Source: Abyssisolibacter fermentans
GTDB taxonomy: Bacteria; Bacillota; Clostridia; Tissierellales; MCWD3
Assembly: GCF_001559865.1 (NCBI RefSeq)
Contig: NZ_LOHE01000052.1
Location: 1-64,000 of the forward strand
DNA length: 64,000 nt
Direction: 5' to 3'
Shown here one piece after another: positions 45,962-53,588 of the stretch (position 1 is its first letter; each line of letters starts with the position of its first letter). Both the position numbers and the translations under genes were made by a program. The notes under the pieces were generated by a model. It did no database searches. It was not told the origin of the DNA and was given only the letters and a program-made list of their open reading frames with translations.

Positions 45962-46877
45962 TTTTTAAACCCCCATTGATCCGTTTCAATTTCTTTTCTA
46001 AATTTTTATTTAGCTTATCCTGTAATTCATCATCGTTGTACTTAGTAGTCGTATGCTTAAAGTTGTGGAATTTTGTTTTGAATTGATTGCCGGCATTTGT
46101 ATTTTTGATTGATTGTGATTTATTTTTTTTATCTGCTATTTGCTCTGCTGTTGTATTTCGCATAATGCCATAAGCATAGTTTTCTTTTTTGTCATGATGT
46201 TTTGGGTTGTTTATATATATTTCAAGTGCATATATTACTACTTCTGGTTTATACTCGGTCCATTTCTCGTATATTTTTATAATTACACTGTCTGCTATTT
46301 TGCCATGTTTTCTGGTCCATCTTAAAATATCTAAATATGAATCTATAGTTTTAATTTGTTCATCCGAATACCTCAAACGCAAATTTTTAATTTGCTGTAT
46401 TATGTTTTTTGTAGTAATCTTTGTAGTAGTCTCTGTAGTAGTCTCTGGTATCGTTGTTTCATTTTGAGTCGAGCGTGTTTCACTTTGAGCTGAGCGTGTT
46501 TCATTTTGAGCCGAGCGTGTTTCATCCCCTTGTATTTTTATTGATTTTAATTCATATAACTTTTGATAACCAAGTGTAAACCAGCGTGTTTTGTCATATT
46601 TTTTTTTATTATAGTTACCTTCTAGTAAATAATTGCTATCTATTAGTTTTTTCAATGCTCTGTTGATTGTTGCTTTACTCCAAAATGGGAATGTTCTCTT
46701 AAAATCGTTTAAGCTTTGGTATGTCCAATTAAACCCATCTTGTATGTTATTGCTAATTGAAATCCAATACTCAATTTGTAAAAGTATTATGCTTTCGTTC
46801 AGTCCTATTTCATTTGCTAATGCAGGGTTAAGCCTTGGAGCATTAGGTTCATTTAAAACAAATATCCTCTTCGTAAT
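45954..46877 (-). CDS. replication protein, DnaD/Lin1244-like, ATT start
   Basis: About 307 residues. An N-terminal winged helix (LNPALANEIGLNESIILLQIEYWI, residues ~15-39; FKRTFPFWSKATINRAL) is followed by a Thr/Glu-rich linker with heptapeptide repeats (ETRSAQN x3) and a DnaD-like C-terminal domain. No ATG, GTG or TTG precedes the conserved start; AAGGCGGTGA is properly spaced from an ATT giving MTKRIFVLNEP. An internal TTG (46655) would remove the winged helix. Primosome role expected. Confidence 0.75.
   Translation of the reverse strand: MTKRIFVLNEPNAPRLNPALANEIGLNESIILLQIEYWISISNNIQDGFNWTYQSLNDFKRTFPFWSKATINRALKKLIDSNYLLEGNYNKKKYDKTRWFTLGYQKLYELKSIKIQGDETRSAQNETRSAQSETRSTQNETTIPETTTETTTKITTKNIIQQIKNLRLRYSDEQIKTIDSYLDILRWTRKHGKIADSVIIKIYEKWTEYKPEVVIYALEIYINNPKHHDKKENYAYGIMRNTTAEQIADKKNKSQSIKNTNAGNQFKTKFHNFKHTTTKYNDDELQDKLNKNLEKKLKRINGGLKND
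46456..46518. repeat. three 21-bp direct repeats inside the replication gene
   Basis: The unit is close to GTTTCATTTTGAGYCGAGCG followed by T, three copies end to end, with a GTTTCAT remnant after. They encode the ETRSAQ(N/S) heptapeptides. Direct repeats inside an initiator gene resemble origin iterons. Confidence 0.6.
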
Positions 46878-46888
46878 TATTCACCGCC

Positions 46889-47377
46889 TTACATGTTCAA
46901 TATTTCATTAATACTACTTACATCAATATTAATTTCACTGTCTTTTTTAATGTCCTTTTGATTGTCTTTTATACTGTCCTTTTCGCTGTCTCTTAAATCC
47001 TTGTATATACTGTTATTAACAGTAGTTAGTGTGTCTTTTTTAGTGTCCTTTGTACTGTCCTTTTGACTGTCTTTTTTGTTGTCTCTTAATTTTTTATAAT
47101 TATTGATATTAGCAAGAATTTGAATGTTATTTTCAGTGCCCTTTGAAATAATAATCTTATTATCAATAACTAAATCATCTAAAAATTTTCTGACTTTATT
47201 TCTACTCCAGTTCCATTCTTTTGATAAAGTATATATTTTGGTTCTAAAGCTCTCTTGTTTCTCAATTGCAATTAAAATATATAAATAAGCTTCTAGTTTA
47301 GTGAAAACATAATTTTTTCTTTTGTATGGAGCTATTGCGTTATTAAATACATTTTCATCTATATAAATTTTTAACAT
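46889..47377 (-). CDS. winged-helix replication-associated protein
   Basis: 162 residues. Residues 1-95 form an HTH/winged-helix (LSKEWNWSRNKVRKFLDDLV), followed by a Lys/Asp-rich low-complexity tail with repeating KDSxKDxxKD. Its stop lies in the ribosome site of the next replication gene, so the two are coupled. It could also be the DNA-binding partner of the ParM-like gene. Confidence 0.65.
   Translation of the reverse strand: MLKIYIDENVFNNAIAPYKRKNYVFTKLEAYLYILIAIEKQESFRTKIYTLSKEWNWSRNKVRKFLDDLVIDNKIIISKGTENNIQILANINNYKKLRDNKKDSQKDSTKDTKKDTLTTVNNSIYKDLRDSEKDSIKDNQKDIKKDSEINIDVSSINEILNM
46935..47090. repeat. clustered CTGTCCTTTT-type short repeats
   Basis: About ten variants of (A/C)TGTCYTTTT in two groups (46938-46992 and 47029-47085). 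They encode the KDS tail repeats and form a T-rich tract that could ease strand opening. Confidence 0.5.
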
Positions 47378-47385
47378 AACATTTT

Positions 47386-48273
47386 CTACTTGCTAAATAT
47401 TTTTTTTGCTATTTCTTCAAAAGCTTTAGCATTAGCAATTTGTGATTTTTCAACTAATTTACTTTGAGATATAAACTTCTTAAATTTATAAAATAACATT
47501 TTACCTCCACCCCCTGCAAAGAAAACATTACTTATTGTCTTTATTGGAAACTCCAACTTGATTTTCTCCACTATTTCATTGACATGATTGATTATTATAG
47601 GGTCTGTATTAAGATCAACTTTCTTGCCACATAGCTCTAACCCATTAACTAATACATCTTCAATATCCCATTCGGAAAGATCTAAATCATAGCTGGAATT
47701 AAGATGATTAGCAATTTTAGAATAGAGCTTCAATATGCCCATTGGATATGTTCTATGTTTAATTAATTTACCGTTCTTAAAATAAGCAATATCTACACTC
47801 AAACCTCCAATATCAATTATTAAAGCATCTTTAACATTAAGTAGATAGTAAATTCCAGCAGCTTCTGGAAAAACTTCTACATTTTCAAAAACAATAAATT
47901 TTTTTTTAGAATTGATTGATATTTCAACTAATTCATTTGTAGGAAATAAATTTTTCATATCTGCTTTATTTCTTGAATACAAGCCAATAGGAAAACCAAT
48001 TACCATATTAGTTTTTATATAATCCTGATTGAAGCTTTCAGCTATAGCTGTATAAGTTAATATTTTGGTATTTTCATGCTGTGATTTAAGTAAATCTGTA
48101 GAAAAGCTACCAGTACCTCCAATAACTAATTTACGACCAAATATTTCAACAAGCTTTGTATCATCACCACTAAGTCTAATATCGTTCTCATTCCAATCTC
48201 TAATAGTACTTTTGATTTTTATACCTTTGCTAGTTTTGGTATATGCTGAACCTTTATCTACTCCAATAATCAA
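47386..48273 (-). CDS. ParM/StbA-family actin-like ATPase
   Basis: 295 residues. Actin-superfamily nucleotide motifs: GVDKGSAYTK at the start, DIGGLSVDIAYF near 150 and FAGGGGKML near 255. ParM-type proteins polymerise to separate plasmids or move phage DNA. It lies upstream of the replication genes. No clear ParR gene or centromere repeat was found beside it. Confidence 0.85.
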   Translation of the reverse strand: MIIGVDKGSAYTKTSKGIKIKSTIRDWNENDIRLSGDDTKLVEIFGRKLVIGGTGSFSTDLLKSQHENTKILTYTAIAESFNQDYIKTNMVIGFPIGLYSRNKADMKNLFPTNELVEISINSKKKFIVFENVEVFPEAAGIYYLLNVKDALIIDIGGLSVDIAYFKNGKLIKHRTYPMGILKLYSKIANHLNSSYDLDLSEWDIEDVLVNGLELCGKKVDLNTDPIIINHVNEIVEKIKLEFPIKTISNVFFAGGGGKMLFYKFKKFISQSKLVEKSQIANAKAFEEIAKKIFSK

Positions 48274-48301
48274 GTTTTTCTCCTCCTTATTTACCCTTGT
48301 A

Positions 48302-48412
48302 TTAGTTTACATTGTTTGCTATAATTGAATTAGGTTGGTGGCTCGAGAGAGTCGCTTTTTTTATTTCTAAATCTTTAACTTTGCCTACATATAGACACAA
48401 AATAGCGTTCAC
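48302..48412 (-). CDS. possible 36-residue peptide
   Basis: GTG start after AAAGGGGTG, reading VNAILCLYVGKVKDLEIKK. It also spans a CTCGAG-centred hairpin. It may be chance. Confidence 0.3.
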   Translation of the reverse strand: MNAILCLYVGKVKDLEIKKATLSSHQPNSIIANNVN

Positions 48413-48425
48413 ATTTTCACCCCTT

Positions 48426-48845
48426 TCATTTATTTGAACCTTTAAAAAACGATAGCTGTTCACCTAGTTGTTTACGAACATAATCTTTGGAAAATTCTAA
48501 GCATTCTCTATAGCTATCAAAAAGACTAGACAGGTTTATAGGTACCATTCTTATTGTAAGGTTATTGTTTTTTATGATGTAAAACTTAGTTTTTGTTTTA
48601 TATCCAACGGTTTTTTTGTAGCTATCACTATAGAATTTTTCATATTGTTTTCCTTTTAACATTGCTTCGGTAAATGTTTCTGCAGTATCAAAGTTATCAT
48701 AAACTCTTTCTTTAGTTTCCAAACTTACATACATCAACTTATATTTCCAAACACCATCTACTTTCTCATCTTGAATAAAATACTTGTCTTTATTATTTAT
48801 GAAATATGGACACAATCCATCTTTTCCTCTAAATGCAATTTTCAA
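48426..48845 (-). CDS. hypothetical phage protein
   Basis: 139 residues, basic, with GKDGLCPYFI and a LSSLFDSYRECLEFSKDYV helix. Unknown. Confidence 0.5.
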   Translation of the reverse strand: MKIAFRGKDGLCPYFINNKDKYFIQDEKVDGVWKYKLMYVSLETKERVYDNFDTAETFTEAMLKGKQYEKFYSDSYKKTVGYKTKTKFYIIKNNNLTIRMVPINLSSLFDSYRECLEFSKDYVRKQLGEQLSFFKGSNK

Positions 48846-48857
48846 AATGATACCTCC

Positions 48858-49118
48858 TTACATATACTCGTTTTCAAAAATAGTGCATTGTTCCATGATT
48901 CGATTCCATTTTTTTCGATTTTTGTCGTAATCTAAATTTTTTAGTATTCTTACTCTTTCAATTTGTTTGTTATATTCATGTTCATTTGGATAGTAATCAT
49001 CTTGAGTAGCACTAATTAAAATTAATAAACTCTTTTTTTCAATATCACTTAATTCTTGGCCATTTCTAAATTTTCTAATTGCATTGTGCAAAACCTCATA
49101 ATCAACATCAATTTTCAT
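48858..49118 (-). CDS. hypothetical phage protein
   Basis: 86 residues, helical and charged (YEVLHNAIRKFRNGQELSD). Unknown. Confidence 0.5.
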   Translation of the reverse strand: MKIDVDYEVLHNAIRKFRNGQELSDIEKKSLLILISATQDDYYPNEHEYNKQIERVRILKNLDYDKNRKKWNRIMEQCTIFENEYM

Positions 49119-49177
49119 ACGTTACCTCCATCTTTATCTAACTGCATAACCTTTTATACTAAAAAAGATACACCGTC

Positions 49178-49351
49178 CTAATTTGTTATTTCTTCTATAC
49201 ATTCCTTAGCTATTTCACTTTCTACATCACAAATTTTTTGATTATAGGCATTATATATCCCTGTTTCATTTTGATATAAAATTTCTCCAATATCAGCTGA
49301 TTCTAATACTTGGTTGTTAATCTTTTTTACGACTCTAAACAGCCTTAGCAT
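49178..49351 (-). CDS. small phage protein
   Basis: About 57 residues (MLRLFRVVKKINNQVLESAD...). The ATG after GAAGGGA was chosen. Unknown. Confidence 0.45.
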   Translation of the reverse strand: MLRLFRVVKKINNQVLESADIGEILYQNETGIYNAYNQKICDVESEIAKECIEEITN

Positions 49352-49373
49352 TTTACTTTTTCCCTTCATATTT

Positions 49374-49631
49374 TTACTTTATAAACATTTTAATTTTAAC
49401 TTCTAAGTCTTTTACTTCTTGAAGTTCCTCTTTTCTTGTTAAATAAATTTTTAAAACATTCTTATAATGTTGATGTATTTGTCTGTCGCATTCATCTTTT
49501 AACATTAGTTCTTTACTTAAATCTAAAATCTTGATACCTTCTTTTAAACATTGTTCTAACTCATGATCTGTAAAGACAATAATCCTTTTTAGACATCTTA
49601 GTTCTTTATAATTCAACTCAATCTTACACAT
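49374..49631 (-). CDS. small phage protein
   Basis: 85 residues, helical (LKRIIVFTDHELEQCLKEGI). Unknown. Confidence 0.5.
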   Translation of the reverse strand: MCKIELNYKELRCLKRIIVFTDHELEQCLKEGIKILDLSKELMLKDECDRQIHQHYKNVLKIYLTRKEELQEVKDLEVKIKMFIK

Positions 49632-49636
49632 CTATT

Positions 49637-50158
49637 TCACCCCCTAGCATAACCATTCTTAATACACTTTTCGTTATGATCTTCTATCTTCTGATTTAAT
49701 TTTTCAATACCAAACTTCTTGGCATACCATAGTTCTAGAGTTTCAACGCAATGTCTTACGTCTATTGCTTCATCAAGTCCCTTGTCAATTAGGTTCAATT
49801 CTTCATCTGTGTAAGTATCTTTATCAAAGAGTATTTCAAGCATTTGTTCATAGACTGCTAAAAATTCATTGATTTCTGTTTTGTTTTTCATAAGTATTTC
49901 ATGACCTTGAGAGCGGATATTTCCATCAAGGCACACTAAATGAAACTTCTCACCTATAGTACAACTTGAACATTGGTACCTAATTAAATCAGCATTATCA
50001 AGTACAGTTGCCAAACGCAAAACTTTGTCTGCTGTTGCTTGTTGTTGTCCTTTTCTTATTTTGTAAAGTACTTTTTCGTCAATAAAGCATTTTTCAGCTA
50101 TAATACTTATTGGCATGTCCGAATTTTTGACAGCTTGGTCGATTTTTTCGTGTAGCAC
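49637..50158 (-). CDS. HTH DNA-binding protein
   Basis: 173 residues. N-terminal HTH (ISIIAEKCFIDEKVLYKIRKGQ) and ATADKVLRLATVL as in XRE-type folds, then a Cys pair (YQCSSC) and a long helical domain. Likely an early regulator, resembling phage XRE proteins with C-terminal DUF regions. Confidence 0.65.
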   Translation of the reverse strand: MLHEKIDQAVKNSDMPISIIAEKCFIDEKVLYKIRKGQQQATADKVLRLATVLDNADLIRYQCSSCTIGEKFHLVCLDGNIRSQGHEILMKNKTEINEFLAVYEQMLEILFDKDTYTDEELNLIDKGLDEAIDVRHCVETLELWYAKKFGIEKLNQKIEDHNEKCIKNGYARG

Positions 50159-50193
50159 GTGTTATACCTCCTTTTAGCTCCTCCTTATTTTTA

Positions 50194-50556
50194 TCAGTAC
50201 CATGTTGTTGCATTTTTCACATGTAACCATTCTTTGCGTGTATATATCTTATATTCAAATCTTAAATATGTTCCATTAGATTCATCATTACAATGTTTTA
50301 CAGCTATTGGTTTTATAGTCGTTCTAGCCTCTAAACCCCAAGCGTTGTAAAAATTGATTATAAAATTCTCAAATAATTTGGGATTTATTAAATTTTTATA
50401 ACCATGTATAGAATTGCAGTCAATTTGATATATAGATTTTAAATCTTCAATGGTAGTTAGTTTATAATCTATGCATCCTCTTTGGATGTATTTTTCTTTT
50501 AGTTCTTCTAAATATTCATCATATAATTCTTCTAAATATGCATCATATTCATCCAT
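50194..50556 (-). CDS. hypothetical phage protein
   Basis: 120 residues with an N-terminal acidic Tyr/Glu repeat (YLEELYDEYLEEL). Unknown. Confidence 0.5.
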   Translation of the reverse strand: MDEYDAYLEELYDEYLEELKEKYIQRGCIDYKLTTIEDLKSIYQIDCNSIHGYKNLINPKLFENFIINFYNAWGLEARTTIKPIAVKHCNDESNGTYLRFEYKIYTRKEWLHVKNATTWY

Positions 50557-50557
50557 T

Positions 50558-50728
50558 TCAATACCTCCATTTTATTGAATCCTCACCTGTTTCTATATTT
50601 TTATCAGTAGTGCTTCTTTCCAAATATGAATTATATACGCACTCTGTAAAACGTTCTTTTGCTTTTTCTATTGCTTCAGGATTTACAATTATAACTTTTA
50701 TTTCTTCGTTTTTATTGTTCTTAGGCAT
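50558..50728 (-). CDS. small conserved phage protein
   Basis: About 56 residues: IVNPEAIEKAKERFTECVY, a pattern familiar from many Bacillota phage early regions. ATG after GGAGGTG chosen. Unknown role. Confidence 0.55.
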   Translation of the reverse strand: MPKNNKNEEIKVIIVNPEAIEKAKERFTECVYNSYLERSTTDKNIETGEDSIKWRY

Positions 50729-50859
50729 ATCATTTACACCTCCATACAATTCTGCTATCATTGTATGCTTCTTGATGTTCGTCCTATGTTAAAACGTTTC
50801 ATCAATTATCATATTTTACAGCTATAGTTTCTTCTAAATTCTTTAATGCTTTTTTGTAT

Positions 50860-51138
50860 TTACTTATTAATCCCAAGCTGTTTATCCATCTTTTTGCCTT
50901 TTTTAACTATCCAAGCCCACAATTCGCCTGAAGCTTCGTTTATTATGCTATATTCAATAATAACTTTTGTGTTTCTGCTAGTAATTCTATAAGTTCTATT
51001 GCCGTTTACATCATCAACTTTTTTTACTGTACATGTAGCACCATAAAAGTTATATAAGTCTTTTATGTTTGATTCTCCACCTTTTATACATTCGAGGATT
51101 TCGAATATTTCATGTTTTGACAATTGCTTATTTGACAT
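50860..51138 (-). CDS. hypothetical phage protein
   Basis: 92 residues, mixed alpha/beta (NLxLYNFYGATCTVKKVDD-like). First gene of the early minus-strand operon next to the immunity region. Unknown. Confidence 0.5.
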   Translation of the reverse strand: MSNKQLSKHEIFEILECIKGGESNIKDLYNFYGATCTVKKVDDVNGNRTYRITSRNTKVIIEYSIINEASGELWAWIVKKGKKMDKQLGINK

Positions 51139-51276
51139 TTGTTATTTCTCCTTTCTTTTAAATTTTTACTCTCATTTAACCCATTTCAAAATGCTAATTG
51201 GTATAAATTAACTCTTTAAATCTCTATGATATATGCGATAATGTTAATAAATGATTAGGCATTTTGTTGTTCAATA

Positions 51277-51295
51277 ACTATACAATGTGTATAGT
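51277..51295. promoter_or_regulatory. operator-like site O1
   Basis: ACTATACA-ATG-TGTATAGT, a perfect dyad, inside a 29-bp palindrome (51272-51300) at the 3' end of the repressor gene. The same half-sites recur at 51506-51581. Confidence 0.7.
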
Positions 51296-51489
51296 TATTG
51301 TTTAAAAAAAATATTTTCTATAGTGGTTTTAAAAAAAACAGATATTTGTTTTGCTAAATCTAAAGTAGGATTTCTTTCGCCTCTTTCAATCATTCCATAA
51401 AATACGGTTGTTATTTCAAAATGTTCAGCAATTTGCTTTTGAGTTAATCCTCTTTCTTTTCTAAGTTTTTTTAAATTATTGCGTTTTAT
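51295..51489 (-). CDS. XRE-family repressor, ATA start
   Basis: 64 residues: KKLRKERGLTQKQIAEHFEI, YGMIERGERNPTLDLAKQI, a whole XRE HTH. No ATG, GTG or TTG is in frame; AAAGGAG lies eight bases from an ATA before KRNNLKKL. Flanked by four matching operators. Likely the Cro or CI-type switch protein controlling early genes. Confidence 0.75.
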   Translation of the reverse strand: MKRNNLKKLRKERGLTQKQIAEHFEITTVFYGMIERGERNPTLDLAKQISVFFKTTIENIFFKQ

Positions 51490-51505
51490 AGTATCATCTC
51501 CTTTT

Positions 51506-51581
51506 ACTATACATTCTGTATATCTATATAATAATATACAAATTGTATAGTGTCAAGTGATTTATATACATTTTGTTTAGT
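51506..51581. promoter_or_regulatory. operator cluster O2, O3, O4
   Basis: Three sites in the divergent promoter region: ACTATACA-TTC-TGTATATC (51506), AATATACA-AAT-TGTATAGT (51533) and TATATACA-TTT-TGTTTAGT (51563). Spacing between centres is about 27 and 30 bp. Confidence 0.7.
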
Positions 51582-51595
51582 TTCTTTTATTAAAG

Positions 51596-51621
51596 TATAC
51601 TAAATGTTATAATTTAGTATA
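51596..51621 (+). promoter_or_regulatory. second palindromic operator over the rightward -10 box
   Basis: Arms TATACTAAAT and ATTTAGTATA around GTTATA; a TATAAT (51608-51613) overlaps it. A different sequence from O1-O4, so probably bound by the regulator at 51642. Confidence 0.6.
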
Positions 51622-51641
51622 TGAAATTGTTTGGAGGAATC

Positions 51642-51980
51642 ATGATGTTTGGTACTAAATTAAAAGATTTAAGGAAAAAATATAATTTTACTCAAAAAGA
51701 TTTAGCTGAAAAACTAGGTTTAACTCCTGCTGCTATTGGTTTATACGAACAAGGGAGACGAACACCTGATGTAGAGCTAATCGTAAAAATTGCAAAAATT
51801 TTCGATATATCTACAGATTATTTATTAATAGATTCAGATACAAAACCAGCTATAATACCTGATGAATTAAAAGAGTTAGGTGTTCAATATATAGCCTTGG
51901 CAAAAAGTTTTAAAGATAATGAAATACCACCTGAGGATGTTGAGAAGTTGCTAAAAGTTATTAAAGGATTAAAAAAGTAA
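51642..51980 (+). CDS. XRE-family repressor (lysogeny strand)
   Basis: About 112 residues: HTH (LKDLRKKYNFTQKDLAEKLGLTPAAIGLYEQGRR in residues 5-38), then DISTDYLL and a short acidic tail. TTGGAGG precedes the ATG. It is first on the rightward strand, so it is the likely CI-like maintenance repressor. Confidence 0.85.
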   Translation: MMFGTKLKDLRKKYNFTQKDLAEKLGLTPAAIGLYEQGRRTPDVELIVKIAKIFDISTDYLLIDSDTKPAIIPDELKELGVQYIALAKSFKDNEIPPEDVEKLLKVIKGLKK

Positions 51981-52088
51981 TAACTCAATGGGTTATTATT
52001 TTTTTTGCTATTCCGTTACCTATATATTCTATAAATGTATTATTGAATATATGTTACCAATAGAAGGTTTTTGATAGGAGGACAAGCA

Positions 52089-52883
52089 ATGCTTTGTTTA
52101 ACTAAAAATAAAAAAATAACTGTTTTATATGATATTGTTATAGCAATATTAGCTCTAATTGCTGTTACTATTGCATTTATTGATATTTGTGGTAAACTTT
52201 CTCCTGATAATTATATATTAGTCTATTTAGACAAATCTATCCTAATAATATTTACTATTGATTATTTTACTAGATTATTTTTAGCAAAAAATAAAAAAGA
52301 ATTTTTTAAAAGCAACATTCTTGATTTAATAGCAATAATACCTTTTAATTCAATGTTTAGAGTTTTACGAGTGACAAGATTATTAAGGCTTACTAAAATG
52401 ACTAGGTTAACTAAACTATTTAAAACGGTTAGATTAATTAGATTTGTTGCCTTCTCTAAGAAATTTGCAAAAAAAGTTAATAAATTTTTGCGTACTAATG
52501 GCTTTATTTATAATATATATATTACTTTTTCTATTGTTATAATAGGTGCTATTTCTATTTATATAATTGAAAAGGGACAAACAGTTGATAGCTTAGGTGA
52601 TGCTGTTTGGTGGAGTTTTGTAACTACTACAACTGTTGGATATGGTGATATTTCTCCAAGTACTTCATTAGGAAGGATTGTTGCATCTATATTGATGCTT
52701 GCTGGTATTGGTTTTATTGGTATGCTGACTGGTACTATTACTACATATTTTAGTTTTAAAAAGAAGGATGCGCCTGTTAATAAGGATACTACAAATATTA
52801 TTGATGTTTCTGACCTGGGGGAAGCCGAGGTTAAAGAAATATTGCGGTTCGTTGAGTTTGTGAGGAGTAAAAAAGCAAATTAA
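52089..52883 (+). CDS. voltage-gated potassium channel homologue (channel B)
   Basis: 264 residues, six-segment Kv plan. S4 (91-118) has Arg/Lys at every third position. The pore loop TTTTVGYGDISP (179-190) is the canonical K+ filter. C-terminal helix IDVSDLGEAEVKEILRFVEF matches the tail of channel A. AGGAGGA precedes the chosen ATG. It follows the lysogeny repressor on the same strand and ends at a terminator, so it is probably made in lysogens. Confidence 0.9.
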   Translation: MLCLTKNKKITVLYDIVIAILALIAVTIAFIDICGKLSPDNYILVYLDKSILIIFTIDYFTRLFLAKNKKEFFKSNILDLIAIIPFNSMFRVLRVTRLLRLTKMTRLTKLFKTVRLIRFVAFSKKFAKKVNKFLRTNGFIYNIYITFSIVIIGAISIYIIEKGQTVDSLGDAVWWSFVTTTTVGYGDISPSTSLGRIVASILMLAGIGFIGMLTGTITTYFSFKKKDAPVNKDTTNIIDVSDLGEAEVKEILRFVEFVRSKKAN

Positions 52884-52920
52884 TAGGACTAGGATTATTC
52901 TAGTCCTAATTTTATTTTTT
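52884..52920 (+). terminator. terminator after channel B
   Basis: Arms TAGGACTAG/CTAGTCCTA with a T-run. Confidence 0.85.
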
Positions 52921-53028
52921 GTCTTTATTAATTTTATATAACTCTCCATTAAAATCCAAATTATAGTAAACTTCATAGTCAATAACAATTTGCTCAAAAT
53001 AATTTACTCCAAAATGAAAATGCTTCAC
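52912..53028 (-). CDS. small minus-strand peptide, 38 residues
   Basis: GTG after AAGGGGGA, reading VKHFHFGVNYFEQIVIDYEV. Convergent with channel B. Good ribosome site but no known family. Confidence 0.5.
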   Translation of the reverse strand: MKHFHFGVNYFEQIVIDYEVYYNLDFNGELYKINKDKK

Positions 53029-53259
53029 AAGATTATCCCCCTTCTGTCAGCTGAGTAACATTACTTTCTTTAAATATTTAATATTAGTATAAAACTTATC
53101 TTAAATACTGTCAAATAGCCATTTTGACGTATTTTGTCACGAAACTATGACGTATAAATTTGTGATTTTTTTATTGATTTATGCTACTTTTATTGAAAAT
53201 TATACCACTCATTCTTTCGTTTTTGCTATGTTATAATATAGCAAAAGGAGTGAAAAATT
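53029..53259. other. intergenic promoter region
   Basis: No coding frame. A TATAAT (53232-53237) lies just upstream of the XRE gene at 53260, with AAAGGAG following. Confidence 0.5.
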
Positions 53260-53523
53260 ATGTCGAATATAATCGGAAACCGTCTAATCTATATCAGAGA
53301 AAGTCTAAATTTAACTCAAGAAAAATTTTCAGATATTTTACAAGTTAACTTTAGAACATATCAAAACTGGGAAAATGGTAACAGAATTCCTAATACAAAT
53401 GCTTTAGTTCATATCGCTGACACTCTACATATTTCTACCGACTGGCTTTTAGGACGTGATCAATATTTTATTATTCATAACAAAAGTGATATTAGTATCA
53501 TTAAGGATATACTGAATATATAA
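53260..53523 (+). CDS. XRE-family regulator next to integrase
   Basis: 87 residues, HTH IRESLNLTQEKFSDILQVNF and WENGNRIPNTNALVHIADTLHISTDWLLG. Located just before the integrase on the same strand; may control excision. Confidence 0.85.
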   Translation: MSNIIGNRLIYIRESLNLTQEKFSDILQVNFRTYQNWENGNRIPNTNALVHIADTLHISTDWLLGRDQYFIIHNKSDISIIKDILNI

Positions 53524-53588
53524 CCTATTTATTAAAATGTATTTATGATACAATATTTTCAAGAATAAGTATGAAAGGATTGTTATTT

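Noticed and set aside
46633-46911. 92-codon plus-strand frame
   Set aside because: Antisense of the winged-helix start of the replication gene; the minus-strand reading gives a clear family pattern.
46889-47100. CRISPR-like short repeats
   Set aside because: The repeats are irregular, contiguous and coding (KDS tail), with no spacers.
50797-50880. 24-codon minus-strand frame after the 50860 gene (GLISKYKKALKNLEE)
   Set aside because: It would need a TTG without a ribosome site; too short to support.
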